The notes beneath the pieces are model-generated. The model searched no databases. It was not told the origin of the DNA and worked only from the letters and a program-made list of their open reading frames with translations. The translations under genes were made by a program, and so were the position numbers. From an uncultured Bacteroidaceae bacterium (lineage in GTDB: Bacteria; Bacteroidota; Bacteroidia; Bacteroidales; Bacteroidaceae), in NCBI GenBank assembly GCA_934394435.1, contig CAKRRN010000025.1:1-39168 (forward strand): DNA of 39,168 nt, read 5' to 3'. The first letter of the stretch is position 1. Each line of letters starts with the position of its first letter. This document shows, piece after piece, positions 7,472-15,683 of this stretch.

Positions 7472-8890
7472 ATGAGTATCATACTAATCAAAACCCTGCA
7501 ACTTATTTTTTGTCTGTCCCTGCTGGTAATCCTGCATGAATTTGGGCACTTCGGTTTCTCAAAACTGTTTCACGTAAAGGTACTGAAGTTCTATTTATTC
7601 TACAACCCATATTTTCATTTGTTTAGCACACGCGACAAGTGGTTCACACGCATCTTCCCTTATTTCAAAGATAATGAAACGGAATACGGTATTGGTTGGG
7701 TACCATTAGGGGGCTACGTGCAGATAGCAGGCATGGTAGACGAAAGCATGGATACCGAGCAACTGAAAAAACCTGCACAACCATGGGAATTCCGTTCCCA
7801 AAAAGCATGGAAACGCTTCTTCATGATGGCTGGTGGCATCATAATGAACCTACTGACAGCATGGGTCATCTATAGTGCTGTTATGCTCACATGGGGCAGA
7901 GATTACATCCCTATGCAGAGTATAAAACAAGGATTTCAATTCAATGAGTATGCTCAAGGATTGGGCTTTCAGAACGGGGACATCCCTATAGCAACTGATG
8001 GGAAACAAATTGGCGAGTACTCGGCAAGCATCTACCGTTCCATATCTAACGCAAACACAGTCACAGTGTTACGAGATGGAAAGAAAAAGGAGCTAAAAAT
8101 GCCTTCTGAAGGCTTGAACATGGTACAAATCCTTAAGATGACTCCCAGCTTTATGACGCCTGTGGCACCTGCTATCGTTGACTCAGTAACACTTGGTTCG
8201 GCAGCCCAAAAAGCAGGAATGCACGCTGGTGCACGCTTAATAGAAGTGAACAAGAAGAAAATATCTACTTGGAGTGATTTCGACTTTGAGATTACCCTGC
8301 GCAGACAAGATGTCTTGAGTGCTCCAGGATGTACACACCAAGACAGCATCCGGATGCGTCACATGCAGGTGGTTTGGACCGCAGATAATGGGCAGACCTT
8401 AGATACTGCACAAATAACATTAGACGAGAACTATCTGATGGGAGTTACACGCAAACTACCAGACTTTTCTACCGTACACCAGAGTTACACTCTGATGTCC
8501 TGCATTCCTGCTGGATTGCAACGGGGATGGAAGCAACTGTCAGGCTATGTCAACGACCTTAAATACATGGCATCTGCAGATGGAGTGAAGTCTGTCGGCT
8601 CATTCATTACTATTGGAAGCATTTTCCCAAGCAGTTGGGACTGGCAACAATTCTGGCTTACCACAGCCTTTATCAGCATCATTCTGGCAGTAATGAACCT
8701 CATACCCATTCCTGCCCTTGACGGTGGTCATATCTTTTTCCTCATCGTAGAGGCGGTCACTGGCAAACAGCCATCAGAACGCGTCATGCAATGGATGGAG
8801 ATGATAGGATTGGGTATTTTGGCACTTCTGATGCTCATCGCATTCAGCAACGACGTCAGAAACTTCATTTTGCCCCTATTCGGATTCTAA
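7472..8890 (+). CDS. rseP: RIP metalloprotease RseP (site-2 protease family)
   Basis: This is an intramembrane zinc protease of family M50B that cleaves transmembrane anti-sigma factors and signal-peptide remnants. The metal motif HEFGH (His22, Glu23, His26) lies in the first membrane helix, and the second conserved motif IPALDGGH supplies Asp417 near the C-terminal helices. A PDZ-like region is centred on GSAAQKAGMHAGARLIEV. At 472 aa it is close to the Bacteroidetes homologues. The dxr-rseP pairing is widespread in bacteria. No cognate anti-sigma gene lies in the window. Confidence 0.94.
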   Translation: MSIILIKTLQLIFCLSLLVILHEFGHFGFSKLFHVKVLKFYLFYNPYFHLFSTRDKWFTRIFPYFKDNETEYGIGWVPLGGYVQIAGMVDESMDTEQLKKPAQPWEFRSQKAWKRFFMMAGGIIMNLLTAWVIYSAVMLTWGRDYIPMQSIKQGFQFNEYAQGLGFQNGDIPIATDGKQIGEYSASIYRSISNANTVTVLRDGKKKELKMPSEGLNMVQILKMTPSFMTPVAPAIVDSVTLGSAAQKAGMHAGARLIEVNKKKISTWSDFDFEITLRRQDVLSAPGCTHQDSIRMRHMQVVWTADNGQTLDTAQITLDENYLMGVTRKLPDFSTVHQSYTLMSCIPAGLQRGWKQLSGYVNDLKYMASADGVKSVGSFITIGSIFPSSWDWQQFWLTTAFISIILAVMNLIPIPALDGGHIFFLIVEAVTGKQPSERVMQWMEMIGLGILALLMLIAFSNDVRNFILPLFGF

Positions 8891-8916
8891 AGAAACAGGC
8901 ATCAAAGTAAATTCCT

Positions 8917-9120
8917 ATGGTTAAAAATTTCACACATCATTACACAGAATTACCATCGGACCCAATAATGTTGATGAGTTTCGTCAATACAAAACTGCGA
9001 GACGAATTCAATTCTCTCGAAGAACTATGCTCAACGATGGGCATTGACAGAGAAGATTTGGAACAAAGACTCAAACAGGCAGGCTTCGAATATAGCAAGG
9101 AGAATAATAAATTCTGGTAA
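8917..9120 (+). CDS. DUF4250 family small protein
   Basis: This 67-aa protein matches the small DUF4250 family by its pattern LPSDPIMLMSFVNTKLRDEF, followed by LEELCSTMGIDREDLEQRL and GFEYSKENNKFW. It looks like a small helix-turn-helix-type fold, but no function is established. It has no signal peptide. It lies 26 nt after rseP and 8 nt before a lipoprotein gene, in the same direction, so it probably shares their transcript. Confidence 0.88.
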   Translation: MVKNFTHHYTELPSDPIMLMSFVNTKLRDEFNSLEELCSTMGIDREDLEQRLKQAGFEYSKENNKFW

Positions 9121-9128
9121 AGAAACAC

Positions 9129-9506
9129 ATGCTTATGAATATACCTCACCATACAAGCCATATGATATCAGCAATTGCTTTACTCTTTATTATCATACTG
9201 GTCTCTTGCAGCAATGGGAGCGAAGAGGGAAAAGCACAACTGATGCTTCAAGAAGCACGTACAGCACTAAGGCATCGGCAATATGCCGGTGCACGAGACA
9301 CTATTATATCCCTCCGAAAAAAACACCCAACTGCCATTGAAGCACGTAAGCAAGGAATTCTCTTATTAGACAGTATCGAAATGAATGCTGCAGCGGACAG
9401 CCTAAGAAATGCAGAAGGAACCGAATGGGAAAGACTGAGTGTGAAGCGTAAGTTCTACGAACGTAAGCTGCAAGAAGACCTAAAGAGAGCTACGCAGGAT
9501 AGATGA
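9129..9506 (+). CDS. Putative small lipoprotein
   Basis: The N-terminal hydrophobic stretch ends in the lipobox LVSC (Cys27 from the ATG at 9129), so the protein is likely a lipid-anchored periplasmic or outer-membrane protein of about 100 mature residues. The mature part is helical and rich in Ala, Arg and Glu, with a TPR-like segment (MLQEARTALRHRQYAGARDTI). A start at the ATG at 9162 would give a more normal signal peptide. I do not recognise the family. It lies between DUF4250 and cca with short gaps. Confidence 0.72.
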   Translation: MLMNIPHHTSHMISAIALLFIIILVSCSNGSEEGKAQLMLQEARTALRHRQYAGARDTIISLRKKHPTAIEARKQGILLLDSIEMNAAADSLRNAEGTEWERLSVKRKFYERKLQEDLKRATQDR

Positions 9507-9512
9507 ACATAA

Positions 9513-10988
9513 ATGCAGAAAAATTTTGTTATGAGACATCTATCTACTTCCGAACTTAAAACTCTGCTGGATACACCTCTATTCAGACAAATCGGTAATG
9601 CTGCTGACAAACTTGGCATGGAATGCTATGTGGTGGGAGGATACGTACGAGACCTTTTCCTCGAACGCCCCTCCAAGGATATTGATTGTCTGGTTGTAGG
9701 CTCAGGAATTGCTGTCGCCGAAGAATTAGGCAGACAGTTGGGCAAAGGTGCACACATTAGCGTATTCAGAAATTTTGGCACGGCTCAACTGAAATACCAC
9801 AAACAAGAGATCGAATTCGTTGGCGCACGACGAGAAAGTTATTCACGAAACAGTAGAAAACCTATCGTTGAAGACGGTACATTGGAGGATGACCTTGACA
9901 GACGAGACTTCACCATCAACGCGCTGGCAGTATGCTTGAACCAAAATCGGTTTGGAGAACTTGTTGACAGATTCGATGGTATGTTCGATCTTGAAGACGG
10001 CATTATCGCGACACCTCTTGATCCAGATATCACTTTCAGTGATGACCCATTACGCATGATGCGATGCATACGTTTCGCTACACAACTGAACTTTCAGATA
10101 GAAGACGAAACAGAGCAAGCACTTGGACGCAATGCCAAACGCATCTCCATAATATCACAAGAACGTGTCATAGACGAGTTCAACAAAATCATGCTCTCAC
10201 CAACCCCAAGCATTGGACTGGTGGAACTAAGTAGAAGTGGATTATTGCCAATCATATTCCCAGAACTTGCCGCACTCGAAGGAGTAGAGAAACGCAACGG
10301 AAAAGCGCACAAAGACAATTTCTATCATACATTAGAAGTGCTCGACAATGTATGCCACCACGGAGGAGAGCGTGCCACACTCTGGCTGCGCTGGGCAGCA
10401 CTCCTACACGATATCGGCAAGCCAAGAAGCAAAAAATGGGAAAACGGCATCGGATGGACATTTCACAATCATAATTACATCGGGCAGAAAATGGTGCCAG
10501 GCATATTCAAACGTATGAAATTACCAACAGACGAACGAATGGCATACGTAGAAAAACTGGTTGCATTACACATGCGCCCCATTGCTATTGCCGATGCCGA
10601 GGTCACAGACTCTGCCGTAAGAAGATTACTCTTCGAAGCTGGAGAAGATATTGAGGACTTGATGATTTTATGTGAAGCTGACATCACGAGCCGCAACCAA
10701 CAGAAGAAACAGAGATTTCTGGATAATTTTCAACTTGTCAGACAAAAATTATCTGACTTGCAGGCACGAGACAACTATCGCACTTGGCATAATCCCATTT
10801 CTGGAGAAGAAATCATGCAGACCTTTAACATAAAGCCTTGCAAAGAGATTGGACTGCTCAAGCAACAGGTTAAGGATGCCATATGGGATTCCTTAATACC
10901 CAATGATCACGAAGCTGCATTTAATTATATGCTACAGAAGGCTGCGGAAATGAATTTACATCCTATAAAGACGATAAGCCCAAACTGA
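9513..10988 (+). CDS. cca: CCA tRNA nucleotidyltransferase with HD domain
   Basis: This enzyme adds or repairs the 3' CCA of tRNAs. The class II pol-beta head has GGYVRDLFLERPSKDIDCLVVG, with the metal-binding Asp pair in DID, and DDLDRRDFTINALA. A C-terminal HD domain (HDIGKPRSKK, FHNHNYIG) suggests added phosphohydrolase activity. At 491 aa it resembles other Bacteroidetes proteins. The ATG at 9531 (MRHLSTSE) is an alternative start. The last nine codons form one arm of a 26-bp inverted repeat. Confidence 0.94.
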   Translation: MQKNFVMRHLSTSELKTLLDTPLFRQIGNAADKLGMECYVVGGYVRDLFLERPSKDIDCLVVGSGIAVAEELGRQLGKGAHISVFRNFGTAQLKYHKQEIEFVGARRESYSRNSRKPIVEDGTLEDDLDRRDFTINALAVCLNQNRFGELVDRFDGMFDLEDGIIATPLDPDITFSDDPLRMMRCIRFATQLNFQIEDETEQALGRNAKRISIISQERVIDEFNKIMLSPTPSIGLVELSRSGLLPIIFPELAALEGVEKRNGKAHKDNFYHTLEVLDNVCHHGGERATLWLRWAALLHDIGKPRSKKWENGIGWTFHNHNYIGQKMVPGIFKRMKLPTDERMAYVEKLVALHMRPIAIADAEVTDSAVRRLLFEAGEDIEDLMILCEADITSRNQQKKQRFLDNFQLVRQKLSDLQARDNYRTWHNPISGEEIMQTFNIKPCKEIGLLKQQVKDAIWDSLIPNDHEAAFNYMLQKAAEMNLHPIKTISPN

Positions 10989-11015
10989 TTTTGGGCTTAT
11001 CGTCTTTATAGGATG
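10959..11015. terminator. Perfect 26-bp inverted repeat between cca and the convergent lipoprotein gene
   Basis: Bases 10959-10984 and 10990-11015 are exact reverse complements separated by five bases. The left arm is coding sequence for the end of Cca, and the TGA stop falls in the loop. The two flanking genes are convergent, so the hairpin probably ends transcription or protects 3' ends from both sides. No run of T follows on either strand, so it is not a textbook intrinsic terminator. Confidence 0.75.
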
Positions 11016-11044
11016 CATGAGTATATCCTGCGTCCAAACAAAAG

Positions 11045-11500
11045 CTAATACTTGCGAAACACCAATGTTAGCGTATCTGCACTTGACAGTACCATACGCT
11101 CTGAATTAAGCACCTGAATACGAAAAGAACCATCAGCTGGCACACCGTATCGTGCAAGATCGGAGATACTCACAAGACTATCTTTGGCAGAGTAACTCGT
11201 GGGATGGTATATAATAAGGCTATCTGGCGTATGACGAAAGTAGCACTGAAAATAGTTGCCATCTGCATCGTTATGATTACGAAGTCGTATCAGTTTGAGT
11301 TGAATACTATAGAATATACGACTACGATTATCTGTCACTATCTTATTTTGGGCATTTCTCCATTCAAGTAACTGCCACATGCCGCCTAACTCACCATTCT
11401 CATCACGTTTGTTCTCACATGATACCAACAATACTGCACCAAGAATCAAGACTACATACAAAGAAAGACGTATACGATAAAAAAAAGTTCCTCTATCCAT
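11045..11500 (-). CDS. Lipocalin-like lipoprotein
   Basis: This is a 151-aa protein with a hydrophobic leader ending in the lipobox LLVSC, then a beta-rich body starting GGMWQLLEWRN, a pattern of the lipocalin-like domain proteins common in Bacteroidales. Later strands include LVFRKY at the C-terminus. No catalytic residues are visible. It is the last gene of the wzc-wzi unit, two bases after the wzi stop, so it is probably a lipid-anchored accessory of polysaccharide export. The family call is by general pattern only. Confidence 0.72.
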   Translation of the reverse strand: MDRGTFFYRIRLSLYVVLILGAVLLVSCENKRDENGELGGMWQLLEWRNAQNKIVTDNRSRIFYSIQLKLIRLRNHNDADGNYFQCYFRHTPDSLIIYHPTSYSAKDSLVSISDLARYGVPADGSFRIQVLNSERMVLSSADTLTLVFRKY

Positions 11501-11502
11501 AT

Positions 11503-12999
11503 TTATTTTCTATTGAAAATACCTTTGTATGCCAACGTTAACATTCCACCATGACTTCGACCGATAAGAGAGCCACCATTAAAACCATAAGCTCCCGTTA
11601 CGGAAAGCCCTGGCAGGAAGTTTGGCATCCAAGATACCTCCGCCAGCAGATAATTGGCACCCTTGGGATTTACCACCGGTATGTGATAAGTTCCTAACGT
11701 ACGCAAATGTGTGTAGAGCATACGCCAAGACATCCATGAAGCGGGCTTGCCCTGCAAACCCATATGATGTGCATTGACACGATTAAAATAGCAATATATG
11801 CGTCCCTCCTTATTATATATAGGAGATAGTATGAGGGGATTTCCCATCACATAGCCTGCATGCTGCCATGCTCCATATACATGATGATTATAGTATTCAT
11901 CCAAGCCACTGATCTGTTCAGGGAGATTCTCGCGCGAGTCATGATACAGAGGTCCACTCTGATCCATCGTGCCCATATGCTCGTAGACAAACGTACTAAG
12001 GAAAGGATTTTTAGGTAGATTCACTTCCACACCAAGCAAATAATCCTTCCATCCGTATTGCCAGAAGAGTTGGCTCTCATCCTCGAAGAAATGTTCCATA
12101 TAAGCACCGACGCTCCAGCCTTTACCTTTCCAGTCCGCACGCAAATGCCATGAACCTAATTGATTTCCCTCTGCATTAGCAAAATCTCCATCGTCTGCAT
12201 CACCGCCACCTGGGATGATAGCATGCCATATAGACTTGAAACCATTAAAGAGCTTGCGATGATCGGAAAGCTGCGATTTATCATCGAGCCTTTGCCCCAT
12301 GTACCATCCCTCTCCGCCAAATTGCGTACTCATCTCAAATCCACCTGTCAAAGTAAGTGGGAAACGCTGAACGTTTCCTATACGAAGGAATAAAGCCTTA
12401 CTATGATAAAGCGAATTATTAGTATAACTAAGCCCCTGACTTCCTGCTGTAGAGCGTTGCCACTTGTTGTCAGTATAGGCACCAAAAGAGAAATGAGCTT
12501 TCAAAGCAAGCCACTTGTGGGTACCTGGTATGGCGAGAAAATCTGGAAGTTCGAGTCTCACCTGTGGCAAGGGTCGTGCATTGATGCCCGTAGTCATAGC
12601 TCCCGAACTCAGTTCTGAGTTTTTCAGTTCCAAAGGTCTTTCCTTCTGCCCGACACTCAGTCGCAAAGCCTTCCATTGAACCTCTGCGAATAATTGCTGT
12701 AGGATGAAATGACTATCCATCCCTACTGCTCCAGCCAGGTCTATTCCATAGCCCACCTTCCAACGCCTTACGCTGTCTGCCTCTGTACGTCTGTTTGCGG
12801 AAAGCCGCAACATAAGGCTTTGGTTGTTAGGTGTAGAAAGTCCGTAACGGTTTGCTGTAAACCAAAAGGGTGCATAATCTCCGTTGGAAGCCACCCCTGT
12901 CATGCTTGCCCCATAAGAAACATTCTCTCCCAAACGGCTTATCTGAGAGAACACCGTCAGGGGGAGAATGCCTAATATAAGAAAAAATAATCTTTTCAA
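11503..12999 (-). CDS. Capsule assembly Wzi family outer-membrane protein
   Basis: Wzi is an outer-membrane beta-barrel lectin that anchors group 1 capsular polysaccharide on the surface in E. coli. This 498-aa homologue has a signal peptide (MKRLFFLILGILPLTVFSQ), and an alternating aromatic-rich barrel sequence. Family-like segments include GYGIDLAGAVGMDSHFILQQLFAEVQW and VGQKERPL. It lies six bases after the tyrosine kinase gene and two before a lipoprotein gene, an arrangement that fits export and attachment of a surface polysaccharide. Confidence 0.88.
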   Translation of the reverse strand: MKRLFFLILGILPLTVFSQISRLGENVSYGASMTGVASNGDYAPFWFTANRYGLSTPNNQSLMLRLSANRRTEADSVRRWKVGYGIDLAGAVGMDSHFILQQLFAEVQWKALRLSVGQKERPLELKNSELSSGAMTTGINARPLPQVRLELPDFLAIPGTHKWLALKAHFSFGAYTDNKWQRSTAGSQGLSYTNNSLYHSKALFLRIGNVQRFPLTLTGGFEMSTQFGGEGWYMGQRLDDKSQLSDHRKLFNGFKSIWHAIIPGGGDADDGDFANAEGNQLGSWHLRADWKGKGWSVGAYMEHFFEDESQLFWQYGWKDYLLGVEVNLPKNPFLSTFVYEHMGTMDQSGPLYHDSRENLPEQISGLDEYYNHHVYGAWQHAGYVMGNPLILSPIYNKEGRIYCYFNRVNAHHMGLQGKPASWMSWRMLYTHLRTLGTYHIPVVNPKGANYLLAEVSWMPNFLPGLSVTGAYGFNGGSLIGRSHGGMLTLAYKGIFNRK

Positions 13000-13005
13000 T
13001 TCCTT

Positions 13006-15444
13006 TTATTTCTCTGTATGACCCTGTTTTTCTGAATGCTGGCCATAATGACCATAAACGCCATAGTGACCATAATGACCGTACTTGCCATACTTACCAT
13101 AGCCATAATAATAGCCATACTTACGCTTCTTCAAGTCTACGCCATTGAGTACAAGGGATACTCTAGGCAGTTTGCTGGTCTTTTGCAAATCATTGATAAG
13201 CGCGAAATTCGAACGTGGTGAATAATCAGCACGGCAAACAACCAAAGAAACATCCGCTACACGCGCAATGGAAAGTGTATCGCTTACCAACCCTACTGGA
13301 GGAGTATCCAAAATCACATAATCGTAATGTTCTTTTAGCAGAGAGATTGCAATATCCAATTGCTCACGTGTAACCAACTCACCTGGATTGGGAGGAATGA
13401 TGCCGGCAGGCAACACATCCAGATTGGCATTTACCACACCATGCACGATTTGTTCATCAAGCAGATCAAAACCATGATCCGAGCTTGACAGGAAGGTCGT
13501 AATTCCACGCTTGTTGGCAGGAAGACCAAACAGTTTCACAAGACGTGGCTTACGGATATCCAAACCGATTACAATTACCTTCTTCCCAGACAGAGCCAAA
13601 GACATGGCAAGGTTTGTCGACACAAAACTCTTTCCCTCTCCGGGGATACAGCTGGTACAAAGAATGACCTTCTGCTCATCTGACATGACAAATCGCAGAT
13701 TGGTACGTAGCCCACGGAAGGCTTCCTCCATCATGTCATTTGTATTCTCGCGCACAGCCAAAGCACGTTCTCCGTCAACAGTTTTTCCAGCCATAGGGAT
13801 ATCTGCCAGAACTGAAATCTTAGTCAAGCGTTCGACATCCTCACGGCCCTCAATCCTATAGCGCAGAAGATTTAGCAAGAATATCAATCCTACGGGGAAA
13901 GCCATGCCCAAAACCAATGCTACCAGCATAATCATATTGCTCTTGGGAGCTACTTTACCCACATACTGAGGAGCATCTACCACACGCGCCTTAGCAGCTG
14001 TGCTGGCCAAAGAGATATAGTTTTCCTCACGCTTTTGTAAAAGCATCAAGTACAACTCTGCCTTTATCTCCTGCTGACGTGTGATGGTATTCAGACTATG
14101 CTCCTGTGTGGGCACATCGCTTACCTTCCTGCTAAACATGCGGAACTGACTGTCAGCACTACGCTTCTGTGTAGAAATATCATCCCTTACGGTCTTCAGA
14201 CTAAGTCGAATGCTGGGCCACATTTCCTCCATCTGCGCTGTAATGCGCTTCACAAACGGATTATCCTCACTTGAGGACTTCAGCAAGCGATTACGCTGGA
14301 GTACCAAATCATTATATTTATCCAGCATATTACTCATGTCCGCATCCTTGAGACCGAGGTTCGAAGGAATCACATTCAAGGCATTGCGAGGATCGTCCAT
14401 ATAATCAACCAAAGCATTGACGAGATTCAACTGCGTCTCCAACTCAACCTGCTGATTCTGATACTCCGTACTCTTAGTAAGCGCATTTGCCGCATCTGTG
14501 GTCAGATTAACCAGATCGTTACTTTTCTTATAACTTTCCAGTTTATTCTCCGTCATGTCCAATTCAGAGCGGATTGCCTCAATACGGTCTTTAAGAAACT
14601 CTTCTGTCTTGAGTGCAACCTCGTTCTTATCTTCATTGGCATCCTCGTTATAGCTTTTGAAAAGCTCGTTCAGATAATCAATGCTTCTCCCCTGCTGGGT
14701 ATCACGAATCCGCAATTCTGCCACTGTCGTTGTTTTACTTGTAGCAGAAATCGTTAGTCGCTTTCCATATGACTTTGCAGCCAGACTCACAGGCATAATG
14801 GTGGCAAACATATCCTTGTCTGTCTGCTTGGCACTTGGATTTTTCTGCAACGTCACCATGCCTACAGGTGTGTGGAACGACCCTGGCAGGGTATTCACAT
14901 CGTGCTCAAGCAAGATTGGCTCGTCTGACTTCGGCACGAAAATCTTACCCTTCACATGCAAGCCCTTTCCTCTACGGCTCACTCTGAAACTTATCACAGA
15001 TTTCAGTTCATCCAACTGACTTTCTGGCATATCCACGATATATGGATTATCCTTGTAAAGCTCATGATTGCGGATGCCGCCTTCCAGTTCATAACTTACA
15101 TATAACTTCAAAGACTTCACCACGCGCTCGCTGATATTCGAACTAGACAGGATTTCCAGCTCATTGTCAAAGCCATTAGAATTAGAGATAACACCCATGC
15201 TCTCCAATGCCATTTGACCGCCCCTGTAACGAGCCTTACTGTCATCATCCTTCACAAGAATCTTCATACACGACTCATAAACAGGACGCGTATACTTAAG
15301 ATAACAGAAAGAGATGCCCAAGGCAACAACGGCAGATGCCACTATCCAGTACCAATACAGCACCACAATCCTCAATAAAGCCGCCGGAGTAAAAATACTT
15401 TCTTCCTCCTGTTTGTTTTCTTCGCTTGCTATAATCTCAGCCAT
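13006..15444 (-). CDS. Polysaccharide co-polymerase / bacterial tyrosine autokinase (Wzc-like)
   Basis: Wzc-like proteins control chain length and export of capsule or exopolysaccharide through cycles of tyrosine phosphorylation. The protein (812 aa) has a Wzz domain with membrane helices near residues 24-45 and 504-527 around a long periplasmic coiled-coil part. The cytoplasmic kinase has EEAFRGLRTNL (573-583), Walker A PGEGKS (601-606), Walker A' with Asp629 (GLDIRKPR) and Walker B LDTPP (Asp713). The C-terminal tail (776-800) holds 11 tyrosines in Y-G-rich repeats, the autophosphorylation cluster. A TTG-N19-TAAATTTG promoter lies upstream. Confidence 0.94.
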   Translation of the reverse strand: MAEIIASEENKQEEESIFTPAALLRIVVLYWYWIVASAVVALGISFCYLKYTRPVYESCMKILVKDDDSKARYRGGQMALESMGVISNSNGFDNELEILSSSNISERVVKSLKLYVSYELEGGIRNHELYKDNPYIVDMPESQLDELKSVISFRVSRRGKGLHVKGKIFVPKSDEPILLEHDVNTLPGSFHTPVGMVTLQKNPSAKQTDKDMFATIMPVSLAAKSYGKRLTISATSKTTTVAELRIRDTQQGRSIDYLNELFKSYNEDANEDKNEVALKTEEFLKDRIEAIRSELDMTENKLESYKKSNDLVNLTTDAANALTKSTEYQNQQVELETQLNLVNALVDYMDDPRNALNVIPSNLGLKDADMSNMLDKYNDLVLQRNRLLKSSSEDNPFVKRITAQMEEMWPSIRLSLKTVRDDISTQKRSADSQFRMFSRKVSDVPTQEHSLNTITRQQEIKAELYLMLLQKREENYISLASTAAKARVVDAPQYVGKVAPKSNMIMLVALVLGMAFPVGLIFLLNLLRYRIEGREDVERLTKISVLADIPMAGKTVDGERALAVRENTNDMMEEAFRGLRTNLRFVMSDEQKVILCTSCIPGEGKSFVSTNLAMSLALSGKKVIVIGLDIRKPRLVKLFGLPANKRGITTFLSSSDHGFDLLDEQIVHGVVNANLDVLPAGIIPPNPGELVTREQLDIAISLLKEHYDYVILDTPPVGLVSDTLSIARVADVSLVVCRADYSPRSNFALINDLQKTSKLPRVSLVLNGVDLKKRKYGYYYGYGKYGKYGHYGHYGVYGHYGQHSEKQGHTEK
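13045..13119 (-). repeat. Low-complexity repeat encoding the Wzc tyrosine cluster
   Basis: This stretch encodes the tyrosine tail in imperfect 9-nt steps (Tyr-Gly plus a Lys, His or Val residue), for example GKYGKYGHYGHYGVYGHYG. On the plus strand it shows as repeated CCATAATGA and CCATA motifs. Such in-frame 9-nt repeats can gain or lose units by slippage without a frameshift. Confidence 0.8.
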
Positions 15445-15486
15445 ATTTTACGGTTGTTTTTATAATAACGTTACTCATTTAATTTG

Positions 15487-15494
15487 CAAATTTA
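15487..15494 (-). promoter_or_regulatory. Promoter of the wzc-wzi operon
   Basis: On the minus strand TAAATTTG (-7 box) is preceded, after exactly 19 bases, by TTG (plus coordinates 15514-15516), a good match to the Bacteroidetes consensus. The box lies 42 nt upstream of the wzc ATG. Confidence 0.72.
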
Positions 15495-15588
15495 GACATT
15501 TAAGAACAAACCACAAGACTTTTCAATGTTTTTTCTCAAAATCACAGGAAAAAATGTGCACAAACTTACTCGAACCAAATAAGTATTG

Positions 15589-15596
15589 TATTTTTG
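15589..15596 (+). promoter_or_regulatory. -7 box of the sugar transferase gene
   Basis: TATTTTTG fits TAnnTTTG. No good -33 TTG is visible. It would give a leader of about 75-80 nt containing a 21-codon ORF that ends on the transferase start codon. Confidence 0.5.
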
Positions 15597-15617
15597 TATA
15601 TCAAAGAGAAAGATACA

Positions 15618-15683
15618 ATGACAGGCATTAAACAAGAATTGTCAATTTGTCATATACTTTTCTTAGAACAGTTACAAAAATGA
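15618..15683 (+). CDS. Possible 21-codon leader ORF
   Basis: An ATG at 15618 opens a frame of 21 codons (start MTGIKQE, end LEQLQK). Its TGA at 15681-15683 overlaps the ATG of the sugar transferase at 15680 in an ATGA arrangement. The placement between the -7 box and the gene, and the stop-start overlap, suggest translational coupling. It is short enough to be chance and has no recognised family. Confidence 0.35.
   Translation: MTGIKQELSICHILFLEQLQK

Noticed and set aside
15647..15679. TTG start for the sugar transferase
   Set aside because: The extra 11 residues show no family features, and the ATG at 15680 coincides with an ATGA overlap with the leader ORF.
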